A DNA stretch of 64,000 nucleotides. Origin: Plasmopara viticola (Eukaryota > Oomycota > Peronosporomycetes > Peronosporales > Peronosporaceae). Under the pieces are notes generated by a model. It saw nothing but the letters and a program-made list of their open reading frames with translations. It did no database searches and was not told the DNA's origin. Each line of letters opens with the position of its first letter. Position 1 is the first letter of the stretch. Positions 23,793 through 36,046 of the stretch are shown piece after piece. The position numbers and the translations under genes were made by a program. The DNA lies in assembly GCA_001695595.3 (NCBI GenBank), contig MBPM02000013.1, positions 558,001 to 622,000 of the forward strand, written 5' to 3'.

Positions 23793-25465
23793 ATGCATAG
23801 CTCGAGAACTACAAAGGAGTCTGAGAAGCCTTCGAGCATTCCACGCTTCTTCTTTCCTCGCAAGCGCACGCCATTTATGAGCGGCGAGCGAATACGATGC
23901 GAGAGGGTGGCGGCTCGACTCGATGCTGTCATTCTTTCCAGTACCGAACTTTCGCAGCTAGTGGAATATATTTGCTCTTTTGCCTGTACGCTTTCTTTTA
24001 TTTGGGGTACGTCCTCTCTCGATCTGATGACCAAAACGGTGTTTTTGTTTTAAGTAAGGCAAGTCCAATTTACCGCTGGATGTTAAGCGAGAGGTAAAGC
24101 AGCGATCGAAGAAAACGGGAATTGTTGAGGTCGATCGTTTGCTCGATCTGCAAATGACATTAATGCTTTCATACGACGAATTCAGCTCAATTTCGAAGAG
24201 TTCGTGGTGCTCGTCGCCTTCTTTACTTGCAAAGATAAAAATGTTTCTGTCACCTACACAATTTCTTATGGTAAGAAGGCTATTTATGCTTCAAAATAGT
24301 TTGTTAAGATACTGAAAACAATAATATAGTTTACACAGGATTCAGCAGAGAAAGTAAATGGGTTTACAATACTGGAATACATTCACCAGCTGCAATTGTC
24401 ACTGTGCGTAGCTCGCTTCTTTCAAAAAAAAGGCGCTCAGGGTGGCGGGATTGGAGGTGAAACGCTGTCAGAAAAAACGTATATGGATCTTATCACTGAT
24501 ACAATCGACACCTCAAGCCGTGAATTAGGTTTTTTTGATGACGATGATTTCAAGCAGTACTATTATCTTATCTGTGCACGCATGCTGCTGTTACCACATG
24601 GTTTGCAGCAAGTCCGTACTGGTGGTTTGTCGATCCATCGAGTGGTAACCTGCAGCCGCTTTGCCGAATTTTTTAAATTAATGGACAGCACGCTACGTGA
24701 GCGATATGATGTACAAAAAAATTCGTTCCATCCCATTCAAATTCGGGACATACACCGTCAATATCTTCAATTAGACAGCGATGGCAATGGAATGCTCAGT
24801 ATGAAAGAATTGGAAGACTATGGAAAAAAGCGAGCATTTAATTGTGCAGGCAACGAGCCCACCCACGATCTAACGAAGGCCTTTGTGACGCAAGTTTTTG
24901 CTGAAGTCACTACGTTTACCAATGAAATGGACTATCATGCCTACTTGGATTTCACACTGATTATAAATGACGAAAACTCTGTCGCGGCACTCCGGGTAAG
25001 ACCAAAATATAGTAAAAATATTATTTGACAGCATTTTATTGCGAATTCGCAGTTCCTATGGAATGTGCTCGACTTTCAAAAGCAAGGCTATCTCGATGCA
25101 TTCACTGTCGATTTTTTTCTGCGAAGCCTGCTCGAGAAAATCATTACTTACGAAGGAAAAGACGACGCGCCGACCATCGATCGATTACGGGTTCGTGATT
25201 TGGCTCGTACGCGGAAGTATTTGCAAAATGAAATGCACATTGTCGCGTTAGGCCCAGGTTTTTGACGCGGTAGCTCCAGTGTGTCCAGGCAGAATCACTT
25301 GGCAGGATCTCTTGCGATGCAAACTTGGACATGATGTCGTCCGGTAAGCATTTATTATCTCTGAAAACAGCGAGACTTTACGTAATTGCTTGTAGACTTA
25401 TCATCGACTACGTCGCATATCGGGCTTACGAAGACAATGGAGGTCGATTTGCTGACCAAAGTTAA
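23793..25465 (+). CDS. PPP2R3C: PP2A regulatory subunit B'' (PPP2R3C/TONNEAU2 type), 6 exons
   Basis: This is an EF-hand regulatory subunit of protein phosphatase 2A of the gamma/FASS class, linked in animals and plants to centrosome or cortical microtubule organisation. Predicted exons are 23793-24006, 24059-24270, 24339-24995, 25053-25190, 25258-25343 and 25396-25465, joining to about 458 residues (the human protein is of similar length). The first donor could instead be at 23985. Family landmarks in order are SIPRFFF near the N-terminus, LSYDEFSSISK, FLSPTQFLM, the intact EF-hand loop DSDGNGMLSMKE, NEMDYHAYLDFTL, LDFQKQGYLDAFTVDFFLR, VFDAVAPVCPGRITWQDLL and LIIDYVAYRAYEDNGG. The region between the first two landmarks is diverged, so the first splice junction is the weakest part. 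It is convergent with the next gene, with 149 nt between stops. Confidence 0.85.
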
Positions 25466-25614
25466 TCTGAGGGTTGAAGCAAAACTTTAAAAATTACCCT
25501 AGGTGTATCAGATTTTTTTATTTTTATGTAGTAGAGATGGATCCATCTTCATGCAAAATGAGCAAATCAATATCGCACCGGGTGCTAAAGATACTATTTT
25601 CTTACGCACAATAC

Positions 25615-27117
25615 TTAGGCCAGCAGGTTCTCGCCGTTGTAATGGAATAGACACACGCTTCCAGTGAACATCGCGACACTAACAAGAAGCTGCTGATGCT
25701 TTGTAACAAAGCTAGTGGTCCGCTCATAGGAGATCTGATACCACGATTTTCGCTGCAAAGGAACACCACCGGCGCCAAAGCGATTGGCGAGGAGGCTGGA
25801 CTTGGGTTTGGAAAGTCCAGACGTGCTCAGCTGACGTTGACTCGCATTTAAACGGTCGTACTTGATCCGCAAGCTGGAAGCCTCACGTTCCAAAATTTGC
25901 AACGCTGCCTCAGCCTCCTGCTTCTTCTTGGACAAAGAAACAACGGCTATGCTCAGTTTCTCAGCCTCAGACAGCGCAAAGCTTGCTTTCACATGAAAAC
26001 GACTGCCTGTTGGATTTGGTTCCTCATTCTTGACATTCGTGACGTCCTTCTCATTTCTTCCATCCTCCTCAACCTTCTCATCCGCCTCAACCTTCTCATC
26101 CGCCTCAGCCTCGTCCTCAGTCTTTTCGGTCTGCTCAAGCGTCTCGATTTCCTCCGTTTTCTCAGATGTCTCATAATTCTCAGTATCTTCAATCTTTTTA
26201 GAATCTTCAGCGTCCTCGACTTTCTCAGTAACTCCAGTCTCTTCAGCCTTCTCGAGATTCTTGCTCTTATCAGTCTTTTCATCTTCCTTCGTGGCAGCTT
26301 CGTTTTCATCGAATGTACTCACAATTTCTTCTATAGCTTGTGGGATAACAGAAGACTCTTCCTCTTCTTCCTCCTCAGCAATAGTGTACCATTTATCCAG
26401 CACATTATTCTGAAATAGCGAGGAAATGGGAAACTCAACCTCTTTAACGACGTCGGGCTCCTCCTCATTGTCCGACGATGCAGCAGCGACCGTGATAGTC
26501 ACAACTGCCTCTCGCGACTGCACAGGATCAAAGATGAATGACGCGGGAAATGTCAGCGCCGTCGACTCGTCTCCGTCTTCCAACCTAGAACCAGCTTTCC
26601 AGGGTATTGTGCACACCACCGGTTCCTTCTTCTTGACGCGCTTCTTAATAACGGTGCGCGTAACTTTTGTGGTTTTCTTGAGCTTGCGCGGCGTGTGCTC
26701 ATCATTTTCCTCTAAGACTTGGCCATCTTCTACCACCTGTCCATTCTCGTCTGTGACCACAACATCCTTTTTCTCGTCGACCTCCTCCACTGTCTCGAAC
26801 TCGTCAGCTTCGTACTCGGGGTCCAAAGTGACGGTAATTGTGGCATTAGGTACGGGCTCGTCACCCTCTACCCCTAGCAGTAAGACTTCCAGACGACCAA
26901 CACTCTTGGCTGCGGCTTTTTCTTCGTCAGACAACTCGTTCTGGCCTTCAGGGGCCTCCGACAGTGCCGAAATCTGCTGAAACACGGTGGCAATCTGCTC
27001 ATCTAGCAGCTTTACCTCGTCCACCTTAGCCGTTACACTTCGGCGGCATTCAAGATACTGCAGCGAAGCGCGTTGCGCCATCGCAGCTGCTGCGGTCGAA
27101 GAGGATGTAGAAGCCAT
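25615..27117 (-). CDS. Acidic C2-like, coiled-coil, tail-anchored protein (unrecognised)
   Basis: The protein is 500 residues from the ATG at 27117 (MASTSSSTAAAAMAQRASLQ). The frame is open upstream but that part is untypical. A second ATG lies 12 codons in. Residues about 70-240 have the strand pattern of a C2 domain: RLEVLLLGVEGD, ATITVTL, FPASFIFDPVQSREAVVTIT, then VEFPISSLFQ and LDKWYTI. They are split by a roughly 65-residue insert with an acidic arm and a very basic KKTTKVTRTVIKKRVKKK segment. Residues 245-385 are a low-complexity Glu/Lys/Asp tract of degenerate EKTEE-like repeats. Residues about 395-440 are a predicted coiled coil (LSEAEKLSIAVVSLSKKKQ on). The C-terminus has one hydrophobic span (LLVSVAMFTGSVCLFHY) ending a few residues before the stop, as in tail-anchored proteins. 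No calcium-binding aspartate set is evident. Function unknown. Confidence 0.75.
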   Translation of the reverse strand: MASTSSSTAAAAMAQRASLQYLECRRSVTAKVDEVKLLDEQIATVFQQISALSEAPEGQNELSDEEKAAAKSVGRLEVLLLGVEGDEPVPNATITVTLDPEYEADEFETVEEVDEKKDVVVTDENGQVVEDGQVLEENDEHTPRKLKKTTKVTRTVIKKRVKKKEPVVCTIPWKAGSRLEDGDESTALTFPASFIFDPVQSREAVVTITVAAASSDNEEEPDVVKEVEFPISSLFQNNVLDKWYTIAEEEEEEESSVIPQAIEEIVSTFDENEAATKEDEKTDKSKNLEKAEETGVTEKVEDAEDSKKIEDTENYETSEKTEEIETLEQTEKTEDEAEADEKVEADEKVEEDGRNEKDVTNVKNEEPNPTGSRFHVKASFALSEAEKLSIAVVSLSKKKQEAEAALQILEREASSLRIKYDRLNASQRQLSTSGLSKPKSSLLANRFGAGGVPLQRKSWYQISYERTTSFVTKHQQLLVSVAMFTGSVCLFHYNGENLLA

Positions 27118-30100
27118 CGAGTAGATAGTGATGGAATGTGTGGTGGGAATAAAAATGTGTTCTTTACACCATATTTGTACCTTACAGAAGTTGCGCAACC
27201 GTGGGAAATCGCTGGCATGTTAGAGGTGAGCTGTATTCTATGTCCTACTTTACTTGGCCACACATCAAGCAGCTGATAAGAACATTGCGTGGTTCGACCA
27301 ATGTCATGAACCTTGCATAATAGCTAAGCAATTTTAGATATTAGACATCTGTATTAAGCGTTTGATGAGGACATATCGGCTGCCCTTTCTTAGCGCAACG
27401 ACCCTACCTTCACTTATGTGTCTATGTGTACGAAGTAAGTTTATTTGGGTCATACGAACATGCCGCGAAGGCAAATTTGACTTGTTTTGAGTACAGCTTG
27501 GCCATCTCACTGCGTAAGCAAAATTTAATATTTTATGCTTCCAAAGGACTTCGTTAAATATTTTTTTCACGATGTAACATTTCATTGCTTGGTGTGGAGA
27601 TCGTGCATACTACGAACTTAACTCCTTTGTCTTGATGGATGGGTCTTGATTATTGCTAGCGCTCCACTTGCACAATACACGTGTTGCTGTTTCTACAATG
27701 GTTTTCGACGAAACTTGCATTTCACACGAAGGCCTGCGTGTTTGAACTTGAGAAAGAGTGGTAACCATGCGCACTCGCGGCAAGTTTCGTAAAGTGCGAT
27801 CATCTTGTTAAGGTTTTTTAGATCGGTGACAATAGTTTGCTTGAATAAATTCAACATGGACACCTAGCGATATTGCGATCGACCCTTTTGTGGATCTATG
27901 AGTTTACCACCACCTGCAAAACCCTAGATGTTAAAACTCAAAATAAAAGTGTTTTTGAGTGCTAAAAGTTTTGTTCTGATGCAACCAGCTACTGTCCACT
28001 ATAGTGAATTTCAAAAAGCGGGCAGAATCAAGAATGCAGCCTTTTGTGTCTGTCTACAAGCGTGGTCTGATGGTGCACAAATTATTTACGAAGTAAAGTG
28101 ACGCCTACGTTGACATTTATAGAAATAATGTCGGTGACATTGCTATGAGGTGCAATGATGTGGCACGAGAAATACTTCATGAGAGTTTGAAAAAGCCGAA
28201 AACTGGGTGGATAATTATCATGTGCTGTCGAGTTGTCTAGAAATTAAGGTTTGCCAGAATTTCGATGGATATGTTGTTGAATCCGAAAAACTACCCCGTG
28301 AAATAAATTGAGCGCTTATTAGGTTTCAAGAGCTAGTTAGAGTCGTATGTTAATGTAAAGTTGAAGCCAGAAGCGATCATTTTTTGGCCTAGACGCGGCA
28401 GTGAAGAAGTTGCTGACAAAAAGTCACCATGCAAAGAGGCCTTTGGTGCTCTGTTTCCTGCCCATGCAAAAGTCTCGCTGTTGCTACTAGCATTTCTTGA
28501 TCAAGTCCACCAAAAGACACATTTTTACTTTGAGCAAGTATGTCACCAGTATTAGGATAGAAGGAAATGTCAAAGTCAAGAACACGTATCGCGCTCATTA
28601 GGTGACCACAATGCTTGAAGTATTATGATGAGCTGTGATACTCAGACACAAGCGCGAGTAGCCGTTCCGAAAGAAGTGAAATATTCATACATTGAATTTG
28701 ATGACCTACCAAATGAGTAACACTCGGCCGACGCAGGCCTTAGAATGGTATGTGCGCCACAAAGACAGTCTGAAGACCTATTTTCGCGCAACATTTACTA
28801 GCACAATCTGTGATTATTGTGGCAGCGAAATTTTACGGTGTGTTTCAGAGCCATATGAAATTCCTCATTGTAATACACTTGACCACGCAAGCAATATTGA
28901 TTGCGCTATATTTAGGGTGCTTTTAAACAGTTCCCTATACCGAATTCATCACATTTTAATCGAATAATCTCGTTTGTATATTGGCCCAAGAACGCAAGCC
29001 TTTGAGAGGACCTTAAGGGCACTGTCCGCACACCTAGCAAGTGGCTGACAATGTATCTAAGAAATGCCAATGTTTTAGCACAAGAAGCTACGCACTCGGA
29101 AATTTTGATATGTTTGTGGATAAATATCACACCATCACACCAAAAAATTTGGCCGAAAGATTGCGGGTCTGCCTGTGTTACAATCGCGATGGTCTTCATA
29201 CAATCATGTCGATAAGCTAAACATTTCTTCAAAGCTGTACCTAGCACACGGCCCCGCCACTTTCAGTGATTGTATGAGCGCCTTTGCTTTAAATGCGCTC
29301 TACATGGAGCCTTGGCGACAAAGCAAGGCAGGATGCGACAATTTTGGCCTCAACCTTACGTTGTTTTCGTAGATTGCAGTCTTGGTGCATAAGCCGCGGC
29401 TTACACGGAGTAATATCAGACACACACGATGACTCCGGACCCATGGTACAAGCATTTTGCTGATGAGCTTTGCAGATGGATCGACTGCCGCACATCTCGG
29501 CCAAAAGGGCTGTAATCGCGTCGAGAAACTGATTTCTTTGCACAAACTTCAGTCTTGATTGGCTACTTAAACCGCGCGGTATAGCAAAGACTATGGCATA
29601 GCCTTCAGGGCTCCCTCCGAATCAACATTCGTCATATTAGAAGAGTCTAGCGCAGAAGCACCGGGTGGCGGGGACACCTCACAAGTCATATGAAGGTCAA
29701 CACTCTGACAATCCAAATCCTTTTTTGACGATTTGCATAACTTGCTATGTTTTACCGGCATCATTAGTGCAAAGTCGATGATGTACGCAATTCTATATCT
29801 TCAAAGATAGTAAAAGCTACTAGAGCTCCTTTGGAACGACAAATCATCGTGTTCGTTATATCGCCATATTTTTTACTACGGTGGGGAACTCTCGAAGGGA
29901 TAATGCACTCTCCGTCAGTAAGCGTGATTCTGGAGCGAGTCTCGCGCGCCATCCTCTCGACTGCAATATACGATGGAGGTCCAGAGCGCCCTTAAAAGTG
30001 CATAAGTGCCCCACGCTGCACATTACTATTTCTTTCAATCTCGTTCTTTAGTGACTGCAGCGATGATGGTAGCATCCTCTTTTGCGGCCGTCCATGACGC

Positions 30101-32971
30101 GTATTTTCAGAATGGGCACGTTGTTTTGCATATCCACATAGTAAATTGTCAAAAATCTTGACCGCTCATTGATCCCTTGTGTAAGCTTAATTGTATCTGA
30201 ACTTAGTTTATTGTACGTCACTATGTTGTAGGCTAACATTGGCACGCTGCGAATTTTCGCGAGCCAAACTCGACTTGGATCGCCAAATATTATCACGCAC
30301 AATAGCACACTACCATCAATAGCTAGCTGAACTATTTCATAACACTAGTATTTTTGAGAAGCACTGTGTCACTCACAAGATGCAAAATCGACCCACTGTC
30401 TGATCTCCATACTTTTTGTGGGCGTCATTATCTTCCACATACTTGATGTAACTAACAATATCTTCATCTCGGAAAACTTGCTGCTTACGGACAAAACAAT
30501 ATATTGTATCATTGGTCCCAGAAAGACATGAGTCGAGGCATACCATCGAACTTTTCACAACAACCTCGACAAACCCAACAGTTTGTGGAAGTTGTTTAGA
30601 AAGTATTACTACCTTTAGGCCGAACCCTCACCTTTCAAAGCATCACAGTTCACAGTTTTGCCTGGTGAAGGGGACAAAGGACTAATACAGCACCCAAGGA
30701 CTCTATGGAAATCGTCACGCATGCGAAGACTTCCGGATTTGATTCCACCCAGTTGCTGTTGTCTGTTTGCTTTAGTTCTTTTGGTCTAAGAAAACGCTGA
30801 TGTTGTAGTAAAAAGGCACGTTTTTGGAAAAGTTGCAGTTAACTTTCGAGCACGTTTCTTGTGTCACCGTCTTGTACGATGACGAATGCCAACCGGTCGA
30901 AAACTTTATGTCGATCTAAGCGGCTTCCTCATGGCGGCTGTTGTATCGTTTCTCTTGATGAAAACGGTAATATTTCTGTTCCCTAGTGGTCTGGGTCCCG
31001 ATTACCTTGCAAAGACACGCAAGTGTTAAAGTCATTGAGTTCAAGCTGCGTAAGAAAGTGCAAATAGATGCAACGTCTTATCTCTTTCTCGTCGTCAAAA
31101 AGATACAAAATTGAAATAGTTGGTGCTCGCTGTAAAATGCTTCATAAGTCACTCCTACGGAAGCTCGTGGAGATCATAGAAAATTTGCTGTGCTCAAAGA
31201 AGTGTTGCTGCCCACGTTTGCAGACACAGTTTTGAACATAATTGCACCGGGATCAGCTGACAGTTTCTCGTGTCACTGGACTAAGCGAATATCGATGGCC
31301 CTCTTATCAATGGATCAAGTTTTTTACATTGTAGATAGCAACTCAATCTGTGCTGGATTGCTAAACTATGCCCAGATTTGCCGCAACTTGTTCACGCGCT
31401 TTGTGGTGTTTTGTCGAGTATCTGATGGCAGCAAAAATACGGCATGCAAAAGGAGGCCTTGAATTTGGAAAACGTCATCAAGTGATTTGTGGCCATCTGG
31501 ACAACTTAAGCAAAGTTTTCATTATAGTTTCGCAGCTCGTTCAATTGGCAGCTTTTGCCGTATCGGGACAAATGGTTGATCCACAAAACAACCTCGACAA
31601 TAACTTGAGACAGCCAAGTCTTCGTGTTTTCTTGCTAAGTCTGCTAATTACATTTTTTTAGTCGATGGAGTATACATTTAGTTCCTTATGCCATTTGGAT
31701 TACAGCATGCAAAATTGACAACCGCTAAGTAGGGACTCTGCGCTGTCTGTAGAATTTAGTGGATGATGCAATGTTCGACATCCACCGTGGTAGTCGTGGA
31801 ATATGCGTCGATGGTGCTTGACCACTCGGCGGTGACGCTAGGAGATCTTATGCCTAGTACGCGAATGTCTGTTAAGACGCGTGCCATCTCTGTGAAGCTT
31901 GTTTTGTTTTTAATTTGCCGTTGCATTTGATGCCTCAACCTCTTTACTCACTTCACCAAAAAGAAATCAACTGAAAACTATTGACTGCACGTCGGGAGCT
32001 TTATTGTAGTCACCCGAGTCACGCAAGAGACTATTTTGATAGCTTGAATACTTGTCCGGACTCTCTCGCTGCGAGCGGTTCGCGATTGCGAGGGATCACG
32101 AACTGCTTTGTGCCGTCAAATCTGGTGATGTACGTAGTACCGAATGATTGCTTGGTCTTGAGCCGGGTCGATCCAGAGCAGGTCCATGGCACTTTTGCGT
32201 GTCATCGTGTGCGTTCATCGGTCGTCTTTATTAAACCAGTATGCAAAATTGCTCTGAAGACTGTATCTTAAGGCGATGCAGAAGAAGTGGATAAAGTCGT
32301 TGGAAAAATCGTGAGAAAGCGGGAGTTATTGATCGGAGGATTTTGCAGATCCAAAGAGCTGCTTCCTTCTATCAAGGCGAAGCGGCTGAAGCTTCAAATC
32401 AGAGACCATTGTATTGTATTGTATTACGTTATCGCGTTGCCAAGTTATGCACGTGCTAGGCTCAGTCTGGCTAGTCCACGGCATAGAGTGGTGTCCGCAT
32501 ACGTCGGGTCTCCTTCGGCGGCCAGTGCAGCCAGCACCGAGGTCGTGAAGGTCTTCCATGATTCTGTTTAGCTCTGACTTGGTAAGAGCCCAGGTGGCGC
32601 TCTGGTGCTGGAGGCCGTCGCGTCGAGGAGAGACTCGTTAGAGACCTGCAGATGCCCAAGAGCACCTGCCCGAAGCGCGCGAGCATTTAGCTCCCGCGCT
32701 TAGAAGGAGGGCGTCACCCCAACCTTTTCCGAAGCAATCAGAGACTGCTTTGCGAAAATTTTATTCTTGCGATCTTAGCGCCTGAAAATTTCTTGGCTTT
32801 TGCCATCGCGTCTTTGTATTGGTCATTTAAAGCTTGCACCTTCAGTCCGTATATGTAGGTTATCCATTTAGTGTCCGCTTTATTCCTTTTAAATATTGAT
32901 AAATTACGATACGGTTAGGGTATTAAAGACTAATATCATGTTATTATTGCGGCAATCGCGCGAATATGTAC
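27118..32971. other. Gene-poor tract between two islands
   Basis: No gene was supported. It contains the 28353-28600 partner of the 4.4-kb repeat and a GC-rich patch at about 32440-32720. Several frames of 60-110 codons (28692-28967, 28912-29247, 30048-30308, 31190-31462, 31368-31661) lack any recognised motif. The minus-strand frames at 29.8-30.6 kb might be decayed polyprotein, but no diagnostic motif was found. Confidence 0.4.
28353..28600 (+). repeat. Dispersed repeat fragment, partner of 4369-4640
   Basis: It shares TTGGCCTAGACGCGGCAGTGA-type sequence and a tail reading AAGTCAAGAACACGTATCGC with the first copy. Similarity is patchy, indicating an old element. Confidence 0.5.
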
Positions 32972-35148
32972 ATGGAAGGTGGCGGCGCTACGCAGGATTT
33001 CGACAGGGAATTAAAAACTGATGAAATCGCTAGTCCTACCAAACATAGTGCAAAGCGACTTTTGCCAATGGAGTTGCGGGTGTGTGACGACACTTGTAGA
33101 TGACCTTGCTGCCGAAAGATCGACTGATGTTTGGACACTTGGTTGGTAGAAACGCCGTCGGGCCGCTAAGCTGCAAGTAAATACTGCTAAGCAGGCACGG
33201 GTGTTAATCTCGAACACGACCTCTCCATCTACACCTACCCGGTACGTGGCAAATAGGGTCAAGCATGAAAATCTGCTGATTTATGATTTCTTTAGATCGG
33301 AAGAAGCCAAGGAACTTTCTACAACGGATGATGATTCTTATAACACGATCCCAACAGTGGCTTCACCAACCAAAGCTGTAAACGAATCATCTTTTTCGAT
33401 ACCAAAGTCACCTGGAGTAAAGGCACCAGCAGCTACAGTATCCACACGCTTGCATTCGCTTTATAACTCGTCTCTTTTGAGCCAAAAAGCGCAGCGACGA
33501 CTAGTTGGTCCACGTGCAAGACTTCCGCATACATTTACGGTCAGTAACCTCGCATTGAGCTATTCACTCTACGCAAAACGTGTTGCTCAGGCTTTATAAA
33601 CCAGACTGCAGAGTTGCCACTGGACGTTGTGCCCAAAACAAAAGTATCCATTCTTACCGCATCTCCATTTCCATTTCATCGCACTACGTAAGTCACAATC
33701 ACCTACTATTTAACCTTCAGTTAACGTTATACACTGACGCTTATGATGTGGGGACGTCAGCTCCACAGTGAAGGCACAGGCACTGCTAAGCTTTACGTCT
33801 GGCAAAAAGCATCAAAGACAGCCACTTGCTTCACAAAGCACAGCGGTGCGATGGCAACAAGCATTACATTATTTCGTACACCCTGCAGACCCAATGCCAA
33901 CGTATTTGAACCGAACGTCAACTCTCAGCTCAAGTGAAGCGTTATTAAGAGGCCACAAACGTGAGCATCAACGTGAAGAGAATCAATTTTTTACCACGCG
34001 CTGGCACAGGTGGCAAGAAGCATTTCGCGACATCTACATGACATTTCGTCGTCAGTCTACCAATGCCATCGAAAGTGACGCCTCAGATGTCTCATTCTAC
34101 CTTCGTTCAAACGAGTTTGTCGTGCATTTTATGTATGAGGTCGCTGGCCACAATGCCACAAAAGCTGAATGGTCGATTATTGATCTATATCGACAGCAAA
34201 ACGCGGAGATTGAACATTCTCACATTTCGACTGATAAGGTCCATATTCGTCGTCTTCGTGCTGTGATGTCGCAATCTAGTGCAAGAATCCGCAAGATACT
34301 GCACCATCTCAATGTGGCATACACAATGCCGTACAGTAAAGCAAACCAGACGGAGCGAGAGTTCGGTGAATTCCACGTGCTCGACGAAGAATTCGAGGCG
34401 AGTCGTCAACAAACCTACGATCGAAGTGGCAACAATACTAGTGATCCAGTCACTCGTGCCACAGCTGTTTCAGAGAATGTTCATGGTGCCGACTCGCTGT
34501 TGCTGTTTTATGGCCACGACGCTGTCCACGGACTGTACGAGTTCCTTATCAATCGTACTCGTAAGTGTAGGAGTCGTGCTGGCCCATACACTAGCGACTG
34601 TCTAACTTTTTGCTGTATGCACAGCCATGTCGAATCAAGACGTGCCCGAACTGTATGCGTTGTATCCGTTTGCAAATGCCTCCATTCAGAGTCTGCGAGT
34701 AACTTCGTTTGGCCGAGTTGGTGCAGTGGCGACCGAGCTGGGATCCAAAGATCGAACGTCGGAATCGGCAACATGTTTTCGACTGGAACTTGTGGGCTTT
34801 TGCTTTCCGTCAAGTGTCTCGAAGCTTCTTGGTGTTTTGCAAGACGAATGGATAACAACCCATTCATCGTACACGGATGGCGTTGTGAATGCCATGACAG
34901 CAACTCAGGAAGGCCAATTTGTACTGCGTACCTTCATGGAGGCTATGGCAGGTGCTGAGCGTCTGAATGCCATCAAACTTGACGAAGCATTTGCAAGAGG
35001 CTTCAACGAGAACAGCAGTGACGACCAAAAGTGCCCAAAGCGTCAATTAGAGCTGGAAGTTTCCAAGCGATGCGTCGAAACGATGGTAGTAACACGGAAG
35101 GAAAGCCGCTACGATGTGGAGACGACGGTCCGGGCCAATTCATCTTGA
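32972..35148 (+). CDS. DONSON: DONSON family replisome/fork-protection protein (5 exons)
   Basis: DONSON is a nuclear replication-fork component that in animals supports CMG helicase assembly and fork stability. Predicted exons are 32972-33079, 33150-33513, 33591-33687, 33761-34560 and 34625-35148, together 1893 nt or 630 residues. Phases agree at every junction, and the second donor could be 33507 instead of 33513. The start MEGGGATQDFDRELKTDE is followed across intron 1 by a basic LRKRRRAAK stretch, a possible nuclear signal. Family landmarks are ELPLDVVPKTKVSILTASPF (compare ELPxDxxxKTRxxFTSxxPF), VRWQQALHYFVHP, WQEAFRDIYMTF, SFYLRSNEFVVHFMYEVAG (the FYxCxxxFTVLFRAAG block), AVMSQSSARIRKILHHLNV (the ISPTTRGLREAxxxxGI block), LLLFYGHDAVHGLYEFLINR and SFGRVG. 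Several conserved block residues differ from animals, as expected for a distant lineage. Confidence 0.8.
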
Positions 35149-35942
35149 TCTTTTGGCGGTCCCTTGAAAGTTTCCAATGTTTTTGAACAGTGCTAATGCG
35201 GGAACAAAATTTTCCGACGCCGACACAAGGGTGACCAACTTTATTAACAGCAACACGTCAACAGTGGCAATTTTGCGGGCAAACAATCGTCATCATCGCA
35301 CAGTTGTGTTGTAAATCATTAACAATGCTGCTAGTGTAGGAACGTACAGCACTGTGACACAAAACGTTTGTGGCTGACAACGATATAGACCAGCTGCTAC
35401 AGAATAAAACGAAAAAACATATGTGTACATTTCTTGAAAGTTTTGGTAGTCAGGCGTTCGATCGTCATAGGCACTCAGGCGAGCGACTTTATGTGAGCGC
35501 TAAACTTTACATAGTCCAACCGATTAAAAATAGTGAGGCTCAAACTTCCGCGTTTATCAGTATTTTGTCAATACAGACTTGGTCGGATCCTTGACAATTT
35601 GCGTAGCCCTTTTGAGCGTACATGTTGAATATGCGCTTACAACGTCGCTGAGAGAAACTCCTTGATGGCGCAATCAAATCTAGGTTGCTTTTAAAGGATA
35701 CGCTGGGGATCGAGTTCTGTACATGATGGGGCTTTTCGGCCAGTGGCCATCCAACTGCCACGCACCCATTTTGGGTGCGGAATGGCAGGGCAGTCGCACA
35801 CTATGGACGTGATTACTCGCCCACTTTAGTGGACAGACCTAATTCGGATCCTATGGGTATCCCGGGTCACGACTAATAAGGTCAATTGGCTAAACAAAAC
35901 ACAACTTTGTACGGATTTTTTTTCAAGTTGTTTTTTGAACGA

Positions 35943-36046
35943 TTTTTCGTGCTTCGTGGTCGTAGAGCGGCCTTGTGATTTAAATTTGTACGTTTTTTTT
36001 CTCACTTTAAATCATAAGGCCGCTTCACAACCACAAAGCACAAAAA
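35943..36046. mobile_element. Foldback (MITE-like) hairpin element
   Basis: The arms TTTTTCGTGCTTCGTGGTCG and the complement of CAACCACAAAGCACAAAAA continue inward through GCGGCCTTxTGATTTAAA, giving about 42-bp imperfect arms with six or so mismatches and a short T-rich loop. It is non-coding. It is probably a small inverted-repeat element. Confidence 0.65.

Noticed and set aside
24154..24222. Apparent frameshift in the PP2A B'' gene, because a different frame reads IQLNFEEFVVLV, resembling the family's N-Y-E-x-F block
   Set aside because: The frame that continues into FLSPTQFLM also contains LSYDEFSSISK at the right distance and is open throughout, so no frameshift is needed.
25989..26309. 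106-codon arginine/lysine-rich minus-strand frame, looks like a basic protein
   Set aside because: It is the out-of-frame reading of the Glu/Lys repeat tract of the tail-anchored protein gene.
20922..27117. Long plus-strand frames opposite the two minus-strand genes (for example 26426-26980, serine/threonine-rich)
   Set aside because: Antisense shadows of GC-rich coding sequence with repetitive acidic codons. No protein motif.
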